Positions 53,980 to 62,148 of a stretch of DNA of 64,000 bases are shown in pieces; position 1 is the first letter of the stretch, and every line of letters starts with the position of its first letter. A program made the translations under genes and the position numbers. The DNA comes from CAVYUC01 sp963783085 (GTDB lineage Bacteria; Bacteroidota; Bacteroidia; Bacteroidales; Prolixibacteraceae): positions 62,001-126,000 of the forward strand of contig CAWAMJ010000002.1 in the NCBI GenBank assembly GCA_963783085.1. Direction: 5' to 3'. The notes beneath the pieces are model-generated. The model searched no databases and was not told the DNA's origin. It worked only from the letters and a program-made list of their open reading frames with translations.

Positions 53980-54570
53980 CTAACTTTTTTTGGAATAAAT
54001 AAATGCCAGCAGGTTAATCATCTGGTAATCAGATAAATTTTCGCGTAATTTTTTTAATGCTATCCCCATTTGCATCTCCACTGTTTTGACAGAAATATTT
54101 AATTTTTCTGCAATTTCAGTGTATTTCAAACCTTCGAACCGGCACAGGATGAATATTTCCCTGCACCTGCCGGGTAATTTATTGATGGAATCATTGATGC
54201 GTTTATTCAGCTCCGCCTCTTCCACCAAATCCTGAAACGGCAACTCCATCGCCGAAACATCCGGATTTGAAATGGAAATATTTCTTTTTTCTTTCCGGAG
54301 GTGATCGATGGACCGGTTTTTCACAGCGTTGTACAGATAAGATTTCGGTGAATAATGGATGTTCAGCTTCTTTCGTTTTGCCCACAAGTCAACAAAAACC
54401 TGCTGCACCAGCGAACGGGCTAAATCCATATCCAAAAGATATTTATTGGCAAAAAAACACAGCGCTTCGTAATAATCATTAAACAGCTTGCTAAAAACTG
54501 CATCATCCCCATCTTTTATTTTCCCGAAGCAGGTTTGTTCCGGTTGGTTTTCAATAAACTTGTTCCTCAT
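53980..54570 (-). CDS. ECF RNA polymerase sigma factor
   Basis: A 196-residue sigma-70 family ECF factor. Region 2 runs from FSKLFNDYYEALCFFANKYL to AKRKKLNIHYSPKSYLYNAV. Region 4 contains LPGRCREIFILCRFEGLKYT and the recognition helix EIAEKLNISVKTVEMQMG. It is followed on the same strand by fecR, STN-susC and susD, the classic Bacteroidota glycan-sensing arrangement. It is expected to transcribe the SusCD-sulfatase genes downstream. Confidence 0.94.
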   Translation of the reverse strand: MRNKFIENQPEQTCFGKIKDGDDAVFSKLFNDYYEALCFFANKYLLDMDLARSLVQQVFVDLWAKRKKLNIHYSPKSYLYNAVKNRSIDHLRKEKRNISISNPDVSAMELPFQDLVEEAELNKRINDSINKLPGRCREIFILCRFEGLKYTEIAEKLNISVKTVEMQMGIALKKLRENLSDYQMINLLAFIYSKKS

Positions 54571-54859
54571 GAACGCTTCAAAAATTAGAATTTCTAACCG
54601 GGAAAGTCGTATAAAATTTTAAAAGCCCGAAATTACTCATTTTGGTTTAATGATTAAAATAAATACCGGGTTTACTAATGTTTTCAGAAACATGTTTTCC
54701 TATAAAAAGGATTCCGTTCGTTGTCTGTAAAAACCACCGGATGGAATCCACGGAAAAACCTTTCAGCCTCCGGTATCCTTCCAGGGCGGGACTTCAAGAA
54801 AAAAGGCCCCCTGCCCTAAAATACCGACAGAGAACCTTTCAGATTTATTTTAAACGAGT
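54571..54859. other. Intergenic region
   Basis: It contains the sigma-factor promoter region. Near 54782-54820, imperfect GC-rich arms (CCAGGGCGGGAC / GGCCCCCTGCCCT) lie next to an A-run, a possible terminator for the minus-strand sulfatase upstream (54860-56467). No gene. Confidence 0.35.
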
Positions 54860-56467
54860 TCAGTAAACGTTATTGTACCTGTCGAACATGGTTTTGTCGT
54901 GTTCCAGAATTTTATTTGTCAGAGAATCGGAATCGGCGTATTGTTGTCGTAATTCGCGCAACTCTGTTTTAAGCGAATCCTGTACCGGTTGGTATTCCGG
55001 TTCATTATATACGTTGTGCATTTCATCCGGGTCTTTTTTCAGGTCGTAAAGCTCCCATTCGTCAATGTCGTAATAAAAATGGATGAGCTTGTACCGCTGT
55101 GTACGGATGCCGTAATGGCGTTTAACTGCGTGCCAGCCCGGGTATTCGTAATAGTGGTAATAAACTGCTTTCCGCCAGTCGTCGGGTGTTTCGCCACCAA
55201 ACAAAGGTACCAGGGAAACCCCCTGCATGTAATCCGGTTCCGGTATGCCCGCCAAATCGAGGAAAGTAGGGGCAAAATCGAGATTCATCACCATTGCGTC
55301 ACTTTCTGTCCCCGATTCAATCGCCGGTGGGTAACGCATCAATAATGGTGTTCTGAGCGACTGTTCATACATAAACCGTTTATCGAACCAACCGTGTTCG
55401 CCGAGGTAAAACCCCTGATCGGAAGTATAGACGATTAACGTATTTTCAAGCAGTCCGGCTGTTTGTAAATAATCGAGCAACCGGCCAACATTTCTATCCA
55501 CCGATCGGATGCAACGCAGGTAATCTTTGATGTACCGCTGATACTTCCAGGTCACGTATTCTTTCCGCGTCATTTTCGATGTGTCAACTTTTGCGTCCTC
55601 TTTGGCATAAAACCGCATCAACGTATTTCGCTGGGCAGTATCCATTCGCGCGAATTCGCCCACCGGCCAGTTTCCCCGCGGGCCTTTTTCCGATGCGCCA
55701 ACTTTCAGGTCGCTCCCGAGGTGCAGGTTGTCGCCAACTTCCATCATTTGTTCGTGCGCTGCTTTCCCTCGGCCCGAATAATCATCGAACAACGTTTCGG
55801 GCAAAGGAAGATCTTCGGTAAATTCATCCAGGTCGGTGGTGTCGGGTAACCAGTTGCGGTGCGGCGCTTTGTTATGCACCATCAGGCAAAAAGGTTTCTC
55901 TTTATTCCGTCCCTCAGAAAGCCAGTTGAGCGCTTTATCGGTTATAATATTTGTAGCGTAGCCATGCACCTGTGCGGTATCGCCGTTTGTTATGAAATTT
56001 GGGTTGTAATATTGTCCCTGCCCGTTAAGGATGGAAAAGTAATTAAATCCATTCGGCTGGTTGCGCAAATGCCACTTTCCCACAATCGCCGTTTGGTAGC
56101 CTGCATCCTGCAGCAATTCCGGGAATGTAACGATCCCGGAATCAATCCGCATGGAAAAAGAGTTATCGCGGGCCCCGGTGCGAAAATTGTACTGACCTGT
56201 AAGAATTGTAGCCCTGCTTGGACTGCACAACGAGTTGGTAACAAAACAATTGTCGAAAACCATGCCTTCCTCCCCGATGCGGTCGATGTTTGGCGTTTTT
56301 ATCAAATCGGAACCATAGGCGCTGATTGCCTGATAGGCATGATCGTCGCTCATGATAAAAATGATATTTGGACGCTGTTGTTCCTTTTCAGGCGCCGGAT
56401 TCGAGCAGGAAAATAATCCGGTACTTACGATGAGTAAAGCAAAAACTACGAAAATATTTGATTTCAT
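54860..56467 (-). CDS. Sulfatase (S1 family), lipoprotein
   Basis: A 535-residue sulfatase with a lipoprotein signal (lipobox LFSC, Cys21). Motifs: PNIIFIMSDDHAYQAISAYG, LCSPSRATILTG with the formylglycine Cys (about residue 82), VGKWHLRNQPNGFN and VYTSDQGFYLGEHGWFDKRF (about 348-367). The last pattern is common in N-acetylglucosamine-6-sulfatase-like members, so an amino-sugar or related sulfated substrate is possible but unproven. Monocistronic, reading toward the sigma factor gene on the same strand. Confidence 0.92.
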   Translation of the reverse strand: MKSNIFVVFALLIVSTGLFSCSNPAPEKEQQRPNIIFIMSDDHAYQAISAYGSDLIKTPNIDRIGEEGMVFDNCFVTNSLCSPSRATILTGQYNFRTGARDNSFSMRIDSGIVTFPELLQDAGYQTAIVGKWHLRNQPNGFNYFSILNGQGQYYNPNFITNGDTAQVHGYATNIITDKALNWLSEGRNKEKPFCLMVHNKAPHRNWLPDTTDLDEFTEDLPLPETLFDDYSGRGKAAHEQMMEVGDNLHLGSDLKVGASEKGPRGNWPVGEFARMDTAQRNTLMRFYAKEDAKVDTSKMTRKEYVTWKYQRYIKDYLRCIRSVDRNVGRLLDYLQTAGLLENTLIVYTSDQGFYLGEHGWFDKRFMYEQSLRTPLLMRYPPAIESGTESDAMVMNLDFAPTFLDLAGIPEPDYMQGVSLVPLFGGETPDDWRKAVYYHYYEYPGWHAVKRHYGIRTQRYKLIHFYYDIDEWELYDLKKDPDEMHNVYNEPEYQPVQDSLKTELRELRQQYADSDSLTNKILEHDKTMFDRYNNVY

Positions 56468-57022
56468 GTTAACTGATATTTTAGGTTAAGTAGTTTAAAA
56501 GTACCCTTTTTTACTTTAAAGTTCAATTTGTACAAGCTTTTTTGCACCTGGCGCTGCGTTTTAGATTGAACAGTGGCCGGTGTTGCTATTCTACAATCAA
56601 TAAATAGAAAGATATCAGCATTTTAATTTTTTAAACCGGTGATTTCATGATGAATGAAAATCGGCTTTAGCCTTTAATTTTCAGCATTTTAAAGGCTAAA
56701 GCCTGAACTTTGCCAATAAGTTTTTAACCACCGGGCTAAAGCCACGGTGTAAAAATTTGTATTCTTCACATAGCCTGTTCAGTGAACGGATACTGGAATT
56801 TACAGTAGGAAAGGGTTTTAACCACATTTTTTTTAAGCAAAAAAACCTTATTGATTAAGTGCCTAATTCAAACACCTTGAATTAAACTGTCAGGAGGTTA
56901 ACTTCAATGTTATCAATTTCCGGAATTGTATTTTTTTGTGCTGTTGAATTATTTTTATCACTACGTTTGCACACTTTTTCAAAAGACGGAAAAGTAAACC
57001 AGTTTTATATCCATTTATTCGA
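56468..57022. other. Divergent intergenic region with GGCTTTAGCC palindromes
   Basis: This 555-bp region lies between divergent genes. GGCTTTAGCC (56663-56672), GGCTAAAGCC (56693-56702) and another GGCTAAAGCC near 56733 are mutually complementary and can form alternative hairpins, a dispersed-repeat look. The rest is AT-rich. No gene; promoters of both flanking genes are expected. Confidence 0.5.
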
Positions 57023-58636
57023 ATGATTACAGTTGCAGATTTAAAGATACAGTTTGGGAAAAGAGTACTTTTTCAGGATGTGAACCTGAAATTCACCGCA
57101 GGAAACTGCTACGGCATTATTGGCGCAAACGGGGCCGGAAAATCAACTTTTTTAAAAGCCATTTCGGGAGAAATCGATTCCACATCAGGCCATATTGGTT
57201 TGGGCCCCGGCGAACGGCTTTCCGTATTAAGCCAGGACCACTTCGCCTTTGATGATGATTTGGTTATTCATGCTGTTATGAAAGGACATTCACAACTTTG
57301 GGATATCATGCAGGAAAAGGAAGCATTGTACTCCAAACCCGATTTTTCGGATGAAGATGGAATGAAAGCCGCCGACCTCGAGCAAAAATTCGGAGAAATG
57401 GATGGCTGGAATGCCGAAAGCGATGCTGCAATTTTGTTAAGCAACCTCGGAATAAATGAAGAATTTCATTACACGCTGATGAAAGACATGAGCGGAAAAC
57501 AGAAGGTGCGGATTCTGCTGGCGCAGGCGCTTTTTGGAAAACCGGACAACCTGCTGCTTGATGAACCCACCAACGATCTGGATTTGGAAACCGTTTCGTG
57601 GCTGGAGAATTATCTTTCGGATTATGAAAACACCGTGCTGGTGGTTTCGCATGATCGCCACTTCCTGGATGCCATCAGTACCCACACGGTGGATATCGAT
57701 TACAGTAAAATAAAACTGTTCGCAGGAAATTACAGTTTCTGGTACCAAAGCAGCCAATTGGCGCTGCGGCAACAAAAAGCGCAAAACAAAAAAGCAGAAG
57801 AGAAAAAGGCGGAATTACAGGAATTTATCTCGCGGTTCAGCGCCAATGTGAAAAAATCGAAGCAGGCTACCAGCCGTAAAAAAATGATCGAGAAACTCAA
57901 TATTGAAGAAATTGAGCCGTCAACACGGAAATATCCGGGAATTATTTTTACCCCGGAACGCGAAGCAGGCGACAAAATCCTCGATGTGCACGGTTTGAGC
58001 GCCAGCATTGACGGAACTTTGCTTTTTAAAGATGTGGAGTTTGCGGCAAATAAAGGCGATAAAATTATTTTCCTGTCGAAAGACCCCCGGGCAATGACGG
58101 CCTTTTTTGAAATTATTAACGACAAGCAGAAAGCTGATTCCGGAACTTACCAATGGGGACAAACCATAACTTCGGCCTATCTGCCTTTGGATAACTCGGA
58201 ATTTTTCCAAAGTGAGCTGAGCCTGTTTGACTGGTTTTGTCAGTTTACCACCGATACCACCGACTATTATGTAATGAGCTACCTGGGAAAAATGTTGTTT
58301 GCCCGCGAAGAGGTGCATAAAAAAGTGGAAGTATTATCGGGTGGTGAAAAAATGCGCTGTATGATTTCAAAAATGATGCTGCTGAACCCAAACGTGTTAA
58401 TCCTTGACACGCCCACCAACCACCTCGATTTGGAATCAATCCAGGCGTTTAACAACAACCTCGTAAAATACCCGGGAAATGTTTTCATGTCGTCGCATGA
58501 CCACGAATTTATACAATCCACCTGTAACCGCATCATCGAGCTCACGCCCAATGGAATAATTGACAAACTGATGGATTACGACGATTATGTGTCGGATGAC
58601 AGGATAAAGGAATTGAGGGAAAAAATGTACCGTTAA
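57023..58636 (+). CDS. ABC-F family ATPase, YbiT-like
   Basis: A 537-residue cytoplasmic protein with two nucleotide-binding domains and no membrane segment, as in ribosome-associated ABC-F proteins. Domain 1 is intact: Walker A GANGAGKST (about 34-42), signature MSGKQKVRILLAQ, Walker B LLLDEPTNDLD. The inter-domain linker is Lys/Ala-rich (about 250-300). Domain 2 lacks a Walker A GxxxxGKS (LSKDPRAMTAFFE instead) and has DTPTNHLD in place of DEPTNHLD, so the catalytic Glu is missing, though the signature LSGGEKMRCM is present. Probably only site 1 hydrolyses ATP. Confidence 0.92.
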   Translation: MITVADLKIQFGKRVLFQDVNLKFTAGNCYGIIGANGAGKSTFLKAISGEIDSTSGHIGLGPGERLSVLSQDHFAFDDDLVIHAVMKGHSQLWDIMQEKEALYSKPDFSDEDGMKAADLEQKFGEMDGWNAESDAAILLSNLGINEEFHYTLMKDMSGKQKVRILLAQALFGKPDNLLLDEPTNDLDLETVSWLENYLSDYENTVLVVSHDRHFLDAISTHTVDIDYSKIKLFAGNYSFWYQSSQLALRQQKAQNKKAEEKKAELQEFISRFSANVKKSKQATSRKKMIEKLNIEEIEPSTRKYPGIIFTPEREAGDKILDVHGLSASIDGTLLFKDVEFAANKGDKIIFLSKDPRAMTAFFEIINDKQKADSGTYQWGQTITSAYLPLDNSEFFQSELSLFDWFCQFTTDTTDYYVMSYLGKMLFAREEVHKKVEVLSGGEKMRCMISKMMLLNPNVLILDTPTNHLDLESIQAFNNNLVKYPGNVFMSSHDHEFIQSTCNRIIELTPNGIIDKLMDYDDYVSDDRIKELREKMYR

Positions 58637-58661
58637 AACTGCTTTTTGGGAACGATACAAA

Positions 58662-59070
58662 CTATTTTTGATTCACTTTTAGCCCGAACAAATATCCATA
58701 CAAAACTATTTTCTGACGGAAAGTCTGTTGAGGGGTAGTTTCAGAATTTGGCGCCGAATAACGGCTGTTCCAGAAATTTTCTCCCCATGGCCAGGCTCCT
58801 TTGCCGGCCGGATAATTCCGGTTGGTGTACCATTCGCATTTATGAATATCGTCAGCATTTTCCCAGCCGTCGCGGCACATATACGGGGTCCAGCCGGGTG
58901 TGACACCGGGATAACCATCGCGGCGGCCCGGAGCGAATGTTTGTGTAATACAGCGGTCGCCCAATCCGGTCATTTGTACCAGATATATCGAACACGCAGA
59001 TAAAATTTACCGGGCGCTGGTCGAGGTCAAACGCATCGCTCCAGCCGCCCCAGTCTTTCTGAATTTGTTA
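58662..59070 (-). pseudogene. Truncated, frameshifted gene remnant
   Basis: A 103-codon frame ends at 58662 and contains PGVTPGWTPYMCRDGWENAD, KCEWYTNRNYPAGKGAWPWG and a C-terminal KIVLYGYLFGLK. Upstream, another frame reads QIQKDWGGWSDAFDLDQRPV and NFICVFDISG before the sequence breaks near 59065. The pieces look like the C terminus of one larger exported or metabolic enzyme, but the family was not recognised. The 5' part is lost where the low-complexity tract begins. Confidence 0.5.
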
Positions 59071-59179
59071 AACAAAAAACAGGACAAAAACAACCTCCAT
59101 ATCCTGCTAAATTGATCGGTTTTTTGAAACGCTGTGCAAGATAATGTTAAAAGAGAAACCGGCAAATGGGAAATTGCTT
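59071..59179. other. Spacer before the polypyrimidine tract
   Basis: No gene or motif seen. Confidence 0.3.
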
Positions 59180-59510
59180 CTGTCTCCCGTCTCCCGTCTT
59201 CCGTCTTCAGTCTTCCGTCTTCCATCCTCCGTCTCCCGTCTCCCGTCTTCCGTCTCCCATCTCCCGTCTCCCGTCTCCCATCTTCCGTCTCCCGTCTTCC
59301 GGCTTCCATCTTCCGTCTCCCGTCTTCCGGCTTCCGTCTTCCGGCTTCCATCTTCCGTCTCCCGTCTTCCGGCTTCCATCTTCCGTCTCCCGTCTTCCGA
59401 CTTCCGTCTCCCGTCTTCCGACTTCCGTCTCCCGTCTCCCGTCTTCCATCTTCCGTCTTCCCTCTTCGGTCTCCCGTCTTCCGTCTTCGGTCTCCCGTCT
59501 TCTTTCCCCT
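59180..59510. repeat. Polypyrimidine tandem-repeat tract (CCGTCTT/CCGTCTCC type)
   Basis: About 330 bp consisting almost only of C and T with a G every six or seven bases: units such as CCGTCTTCCGTCTCCCGTCT, with variants CCATCTT and CCGGCTT. All six frames stay open for long stretches, which is a composition effect, not coding. It stands immediately before leader copy 3, in the position taken by AGCT-rich blocks at leader copies 1 and 2. Confidence 0.9.
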
Positions 59511-59550
59511 ATTGCTTCTCTGTTTCGTTTTTACTACTTTTAGCCGGTCA

Positions 59551-59755
59551 ACCAAAATCTGATGAAACCAAAATGAACCTTTTTAATCCGGGTAAAAACG
59601 AATCTTTTACCAGATTCCGACGAAATTCACGAACCGTTTGTAAACGGTTACAAACGTTTACAACGGATAGTCCGACGTTTTTTAATGAGTTATCATGAAG
59701 AACGACATAATTGAAATATATTCACCTGAATTTATAACAAGGTTACCTGCAAGGT
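59551..59755 (+). repeat. Cassette-block leader repeat, copy 3
   Basis: It shares ATCTGATGAAACCAAAATGA, CGAAATTCACGAACCG and TTTACAACGGATAGTCC with copy 1, and has the same 9-bp hairpin (59635-59656). The similarity continues to AATATAT...TTTATAACAAGG, followed by the box G|TTACCTGC, which occupies the place of G|TTATGGGC in copy 1. The peptide frame of copy 1 is recognisable (EIHEPFVNGYKRLQRIV) but shifted. Predicted partner box GCAGGTAAC would lie beyond the window end. Confidence 0.7.
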
Positions 59756-59978
59756 CGAATTGAAAAAAACCAAGAAATAAATAATGAACTAAACCAACAA
59801 AAAGAATAATGACTGCTCCGAAAAGATTTTGTCTTGCCCTCCCGCTTCTGCCCTTCGGGACAGTTTGGAAAGCCAATGCACATTGCACACATTTGCAAAT
59901 CGCACGTTTCGACACAGAGACCAAAATTTGCAAGAGAGTGCAATTTTCCAACCCTCACAGGATATTTTAAATTTGAGA
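59756..59978. other. Spacer with attC-like inverted repeat
   Basis: Arms TTGCAC (59883-59888) plus TTTGCAAAT (59892-59900) are complementary to ATTTGCAA (59926-59933) plus GTGCAA (59938-59943). This is the same GTGCAA/TTGCAC vocabulary as the attC-like sites. No GTT core was found next to it. An open frame runs through this spacer into the next gene but looks non-coding. Confidence 0.5.
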
Positions 59979-61964
59979 ATGAAAAATAATAGAGAAAATA
60001 TAAGTTTGGAAAAATTAAGTGAGATAGAAAATCTCAGTATTCGTTCAACCAATGTTTGTGAATGGAATGGGCTTAAAGATTTGACTTCAATTCTTTCTTA
60101 TTATTGGGAAAATATTGACTTTTTAGGATTGAGAAATTGCGGACAAAAATCAAATACAGAACTTATTGAACTCTGTAAGAAATACGAAGACTTTGCAGAA
60201 AAACCCATTTTAGAAATACCTGAAAATCCTCTTAAGAAACATCTTGAAAATTTAACAGTAAGGCAGAAACAGATTTTAAATAACATTATAAGTTCTCAGT
60301 TTAATGAATTATCAAATCGTGCTAATAATGTTCTTAAAGTTTACGCCAATTCAGACATTTCATTAAAAAGTTTTTATGAAATAATTATAAATCCTGATTA
60401 TAACATTAAGAATTTCAAGAATGTTGGAGTTAAAACAGAAGAAGAACTTAAGGACTTTTTTAAAAATTTAAGAGACCAACTAGAACTAATAAGTGTTTTT
60501 AATGATGAAAAGGAACTTAAAATTGAATTATTTAGTACTTATCTTAAAAGAAAACTTAAATTAGACCAAAGTATTATAAATGAAATATTTAAGGATTATA
60601 ATTGCGAACTCGGACTACCACTTTTTAAAACCTTGAATGTTTTAATAAATCGAGAAATATTATTCACCAACAAAAGAAAAGAAATTTTCGAAAGCGGCTT
60701 AAATTTTTGGCAGGAAAATCAAGCCAGAACATTGGAAAAAATAGCTGAATGTTACAATATTACGAAAGAAAGAACAAGACAAATTAGAAATACATTACTT
60801 GGCGAACTAAAGGAAAAATTCGCTTTTATAAAAGGTTTTGAATTTGAGACTTTAAATCTTTATGGCATTGACTTTCCCTCTGATTTTATATTGATAACAG
60901 AAGAACTAGTTTCGGAAATCAATAAGAAAGAATCTAACTCATTTAATCACTTATTTGTAAACTTAGTTTTATCTTTTCTTTTTGAGCATTCATTTAAACT
61001 AGTTGGAAATATTGAAAGTGTTGCCTTTAATTCAGTAAAACCCAAAGGAGTTCAACACGACTGGAATTCAACATATCTCATCAATTTCAAACTATTCAAT
61101 TTATTTGATTTTGAAGCATTTGTGAATGATATTGACAGAAGATTATCTGAAAGAATTGAGGAAGATTATTCGTTCCATTATGAAACTTATTTATATAAAT
61201 TTTTAAAGGTCGAACATTCTGAGGAATTAGTAAAGATTATTCCAATAACCGAACAAATATTATTTAACGAGTTTGCATTGACTTTAAATCTTAACGAGCA
61301 AATTACATTTAAACGAAACACAAAAAAGCAAGTTTATGAATATGTGTATGACATATTGGAAGAAAAAAATGAAACAATGACCATATATCAAATATATGAG
61401 ATACTAATTTCAAATTTTCCTAATGTTACAAAAAGCGCGGAAGCTTTAAGAGGTAGTTGCCAGCGAGCTCCCAATCTCATTTATTTTGGTAGGAGTAGCA
61501 CTTACGGTTTAAAAAACTGGGAAGATAATGAATCAGTTAAAGGTGGGACAATACGAAGTATTACAGAAGAATATCTGTTAAATTTCAAAACTCCGAAACA
61601 TATATTTGAAATAACTGAACATGTTAACAAATTTCGAGACACAAATGCTAAAAATATTCATGCTAATTTAAAACTTGATGAATCTGGAACATTCGAATTT
61701 TTTCCTCAGTCATTTATAGGATTAAAAAGGCGAAATAAAAATCCGGAATACCAAAATTATTATTCCATTCCAAGGTTTCTTGGAAAATCAATAATGACTT
61801 TAATAAGAAATGAAGAACAAATATTTATTAATGACTTAATTGACTTTGTATCATCAAAAACACTATTATCTGCTAATGACGCTTTATTCATATTAAAACA
61901 ACTTGAAGCTGATAATTATTTAGTAATTGAGAATTCAATCGCAAAACAAAATGGAAAATATTGA
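59979..61964 (+). CDS. Protein with RNA polymerase alpha-CTD-like and sigma-region-4-like domains
   Basis: The ATG at 59979 (MKNNRENISLEKLSEIENLS) gives 661 residues; the frame upstream to 59829 runs through a spacer hairpin and is not credited. Residues about 25-72 (WNGLKDLTSIL...LGLRNCGQKSNTELIELCKK) resemble the helix-hairpin-helix of RNA polymerase alpha CTD. Residues about 251-282 (TLEKIAECYNITKERTRQIR) match sigma-70 region 4. A winged-helix-like region follows near 447-515. It is co-transcribed with a 65-residue protein (14-bp overlap) and a DndD-like ATPase. Likely the DNA-recognition or transcription component of a defence operon; exact role unknown. Confidence 0.75.
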   Translation: MKNNRENISLEKLSEIENLSIRSTNVCEWNGLKDLTSILSYYWENIDFLGLRNCGQKSNTELIELCKKYEDFAEKPILEIPENPLKKHLENLTVRQKQILNNIISSQFNELSNRANNVLKVYANSDISLKSFYEIIINPDYNIKNFKNVGVKTEEELKDFFKNLRDQLELISVFNDEKELKIELFSTYLKRKLKLDQSIINEIFKDYNCELGLPLFKTLNVLINREILFTNKRKEIFESGLNFWQENQARTLEKIAECYNITKERTRQIRNTLLGELKEKFAFIKGFEFETLNLYGIDFPSDFILITEELVSEINKKESNSFNHLFVNLVLSFLFEHSFKLVGNIESVAFNSVKPKGVQHDWNSTYLINFKLFNLFDFEAFVNDIDRRLSERIEEDYSFHYETYLYKFLKVEHSEELVKIIPITEQILFNEFALTLNLNEQITFKRNTKKQVYEYVYDILEEKNETMTIYQIYEILISNFPNVTKSAEALRGSCQRAPNLIYFGRSSTYGLKNWEDNESVKGGTIRSITEEYLLNFKTPKHIFEITEHVNKFRDTNAKNIHANLKLDESGTFEFFPQSFIGLKRRNKNPEYQNYYSIPRFLGKSIMTLIRNEEQIFINDLIDFVSSKTLLSANDALFILKQLEADNYLVIENSIAKQNGKY

Positions 61965-62148
61965 CCGAATCAGAAATGAGCAAATAGATGAATTAAAATC
62001 AATTTGTTCCGCCAACGGGATTACTTTTAATTCCATGGAAAAACTTTTACAATCAGAGAGAATAAAAAAGCTTCAAAAGCGAAACCACTATATTCAACAG
62101 ACAATTGATTCTGAAATCGAAAAAACCTTAGAAGATGAAAATAAGTAG
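61951..62148 (+). CDS. Small protein linking the defence-like operon
   Basis: A 65-residue, highly charged helical protein (MENIDRIRNEQIDELKSICS ... EIEKTLEDENK). It overlaps both neighbours by 14 bp, so stoichiometric co-expression is expected. Small proteins of this size accompany DndD-like ATPases in DNA-modification-associated clusters, which is the basis for the guess that it is a subunit. A TTG at 61927 would add eight residues. Confidence 0.75.
   Translation: MENIDRIRNEQIDELKSICSANGITFNSMEKLLQSERIKKLQKRNHYIQQTIDSEIEKTLEDENK

Noticed and set aside
59180..59510. Possible CRISPR array
   Set aside because: Units are 6-8 bases with no unique spacers and no cas genes nearby.
59007..59698. 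Long overlapping open frames on both strands in the CCGTCTT tract
   Set aside because: They arise from low-complexity repeats that contain no stop codons. The proteins are Arg/Glu- or Ser/Pro-repeat only, with no start context.
59829..59978. N-terminal extension of the alpha-CTD/sigma4-like protein
   Set aside because: The frame crosses an attC-like hairpin and its composition differs sharply from the conserved protein starting at 59979.
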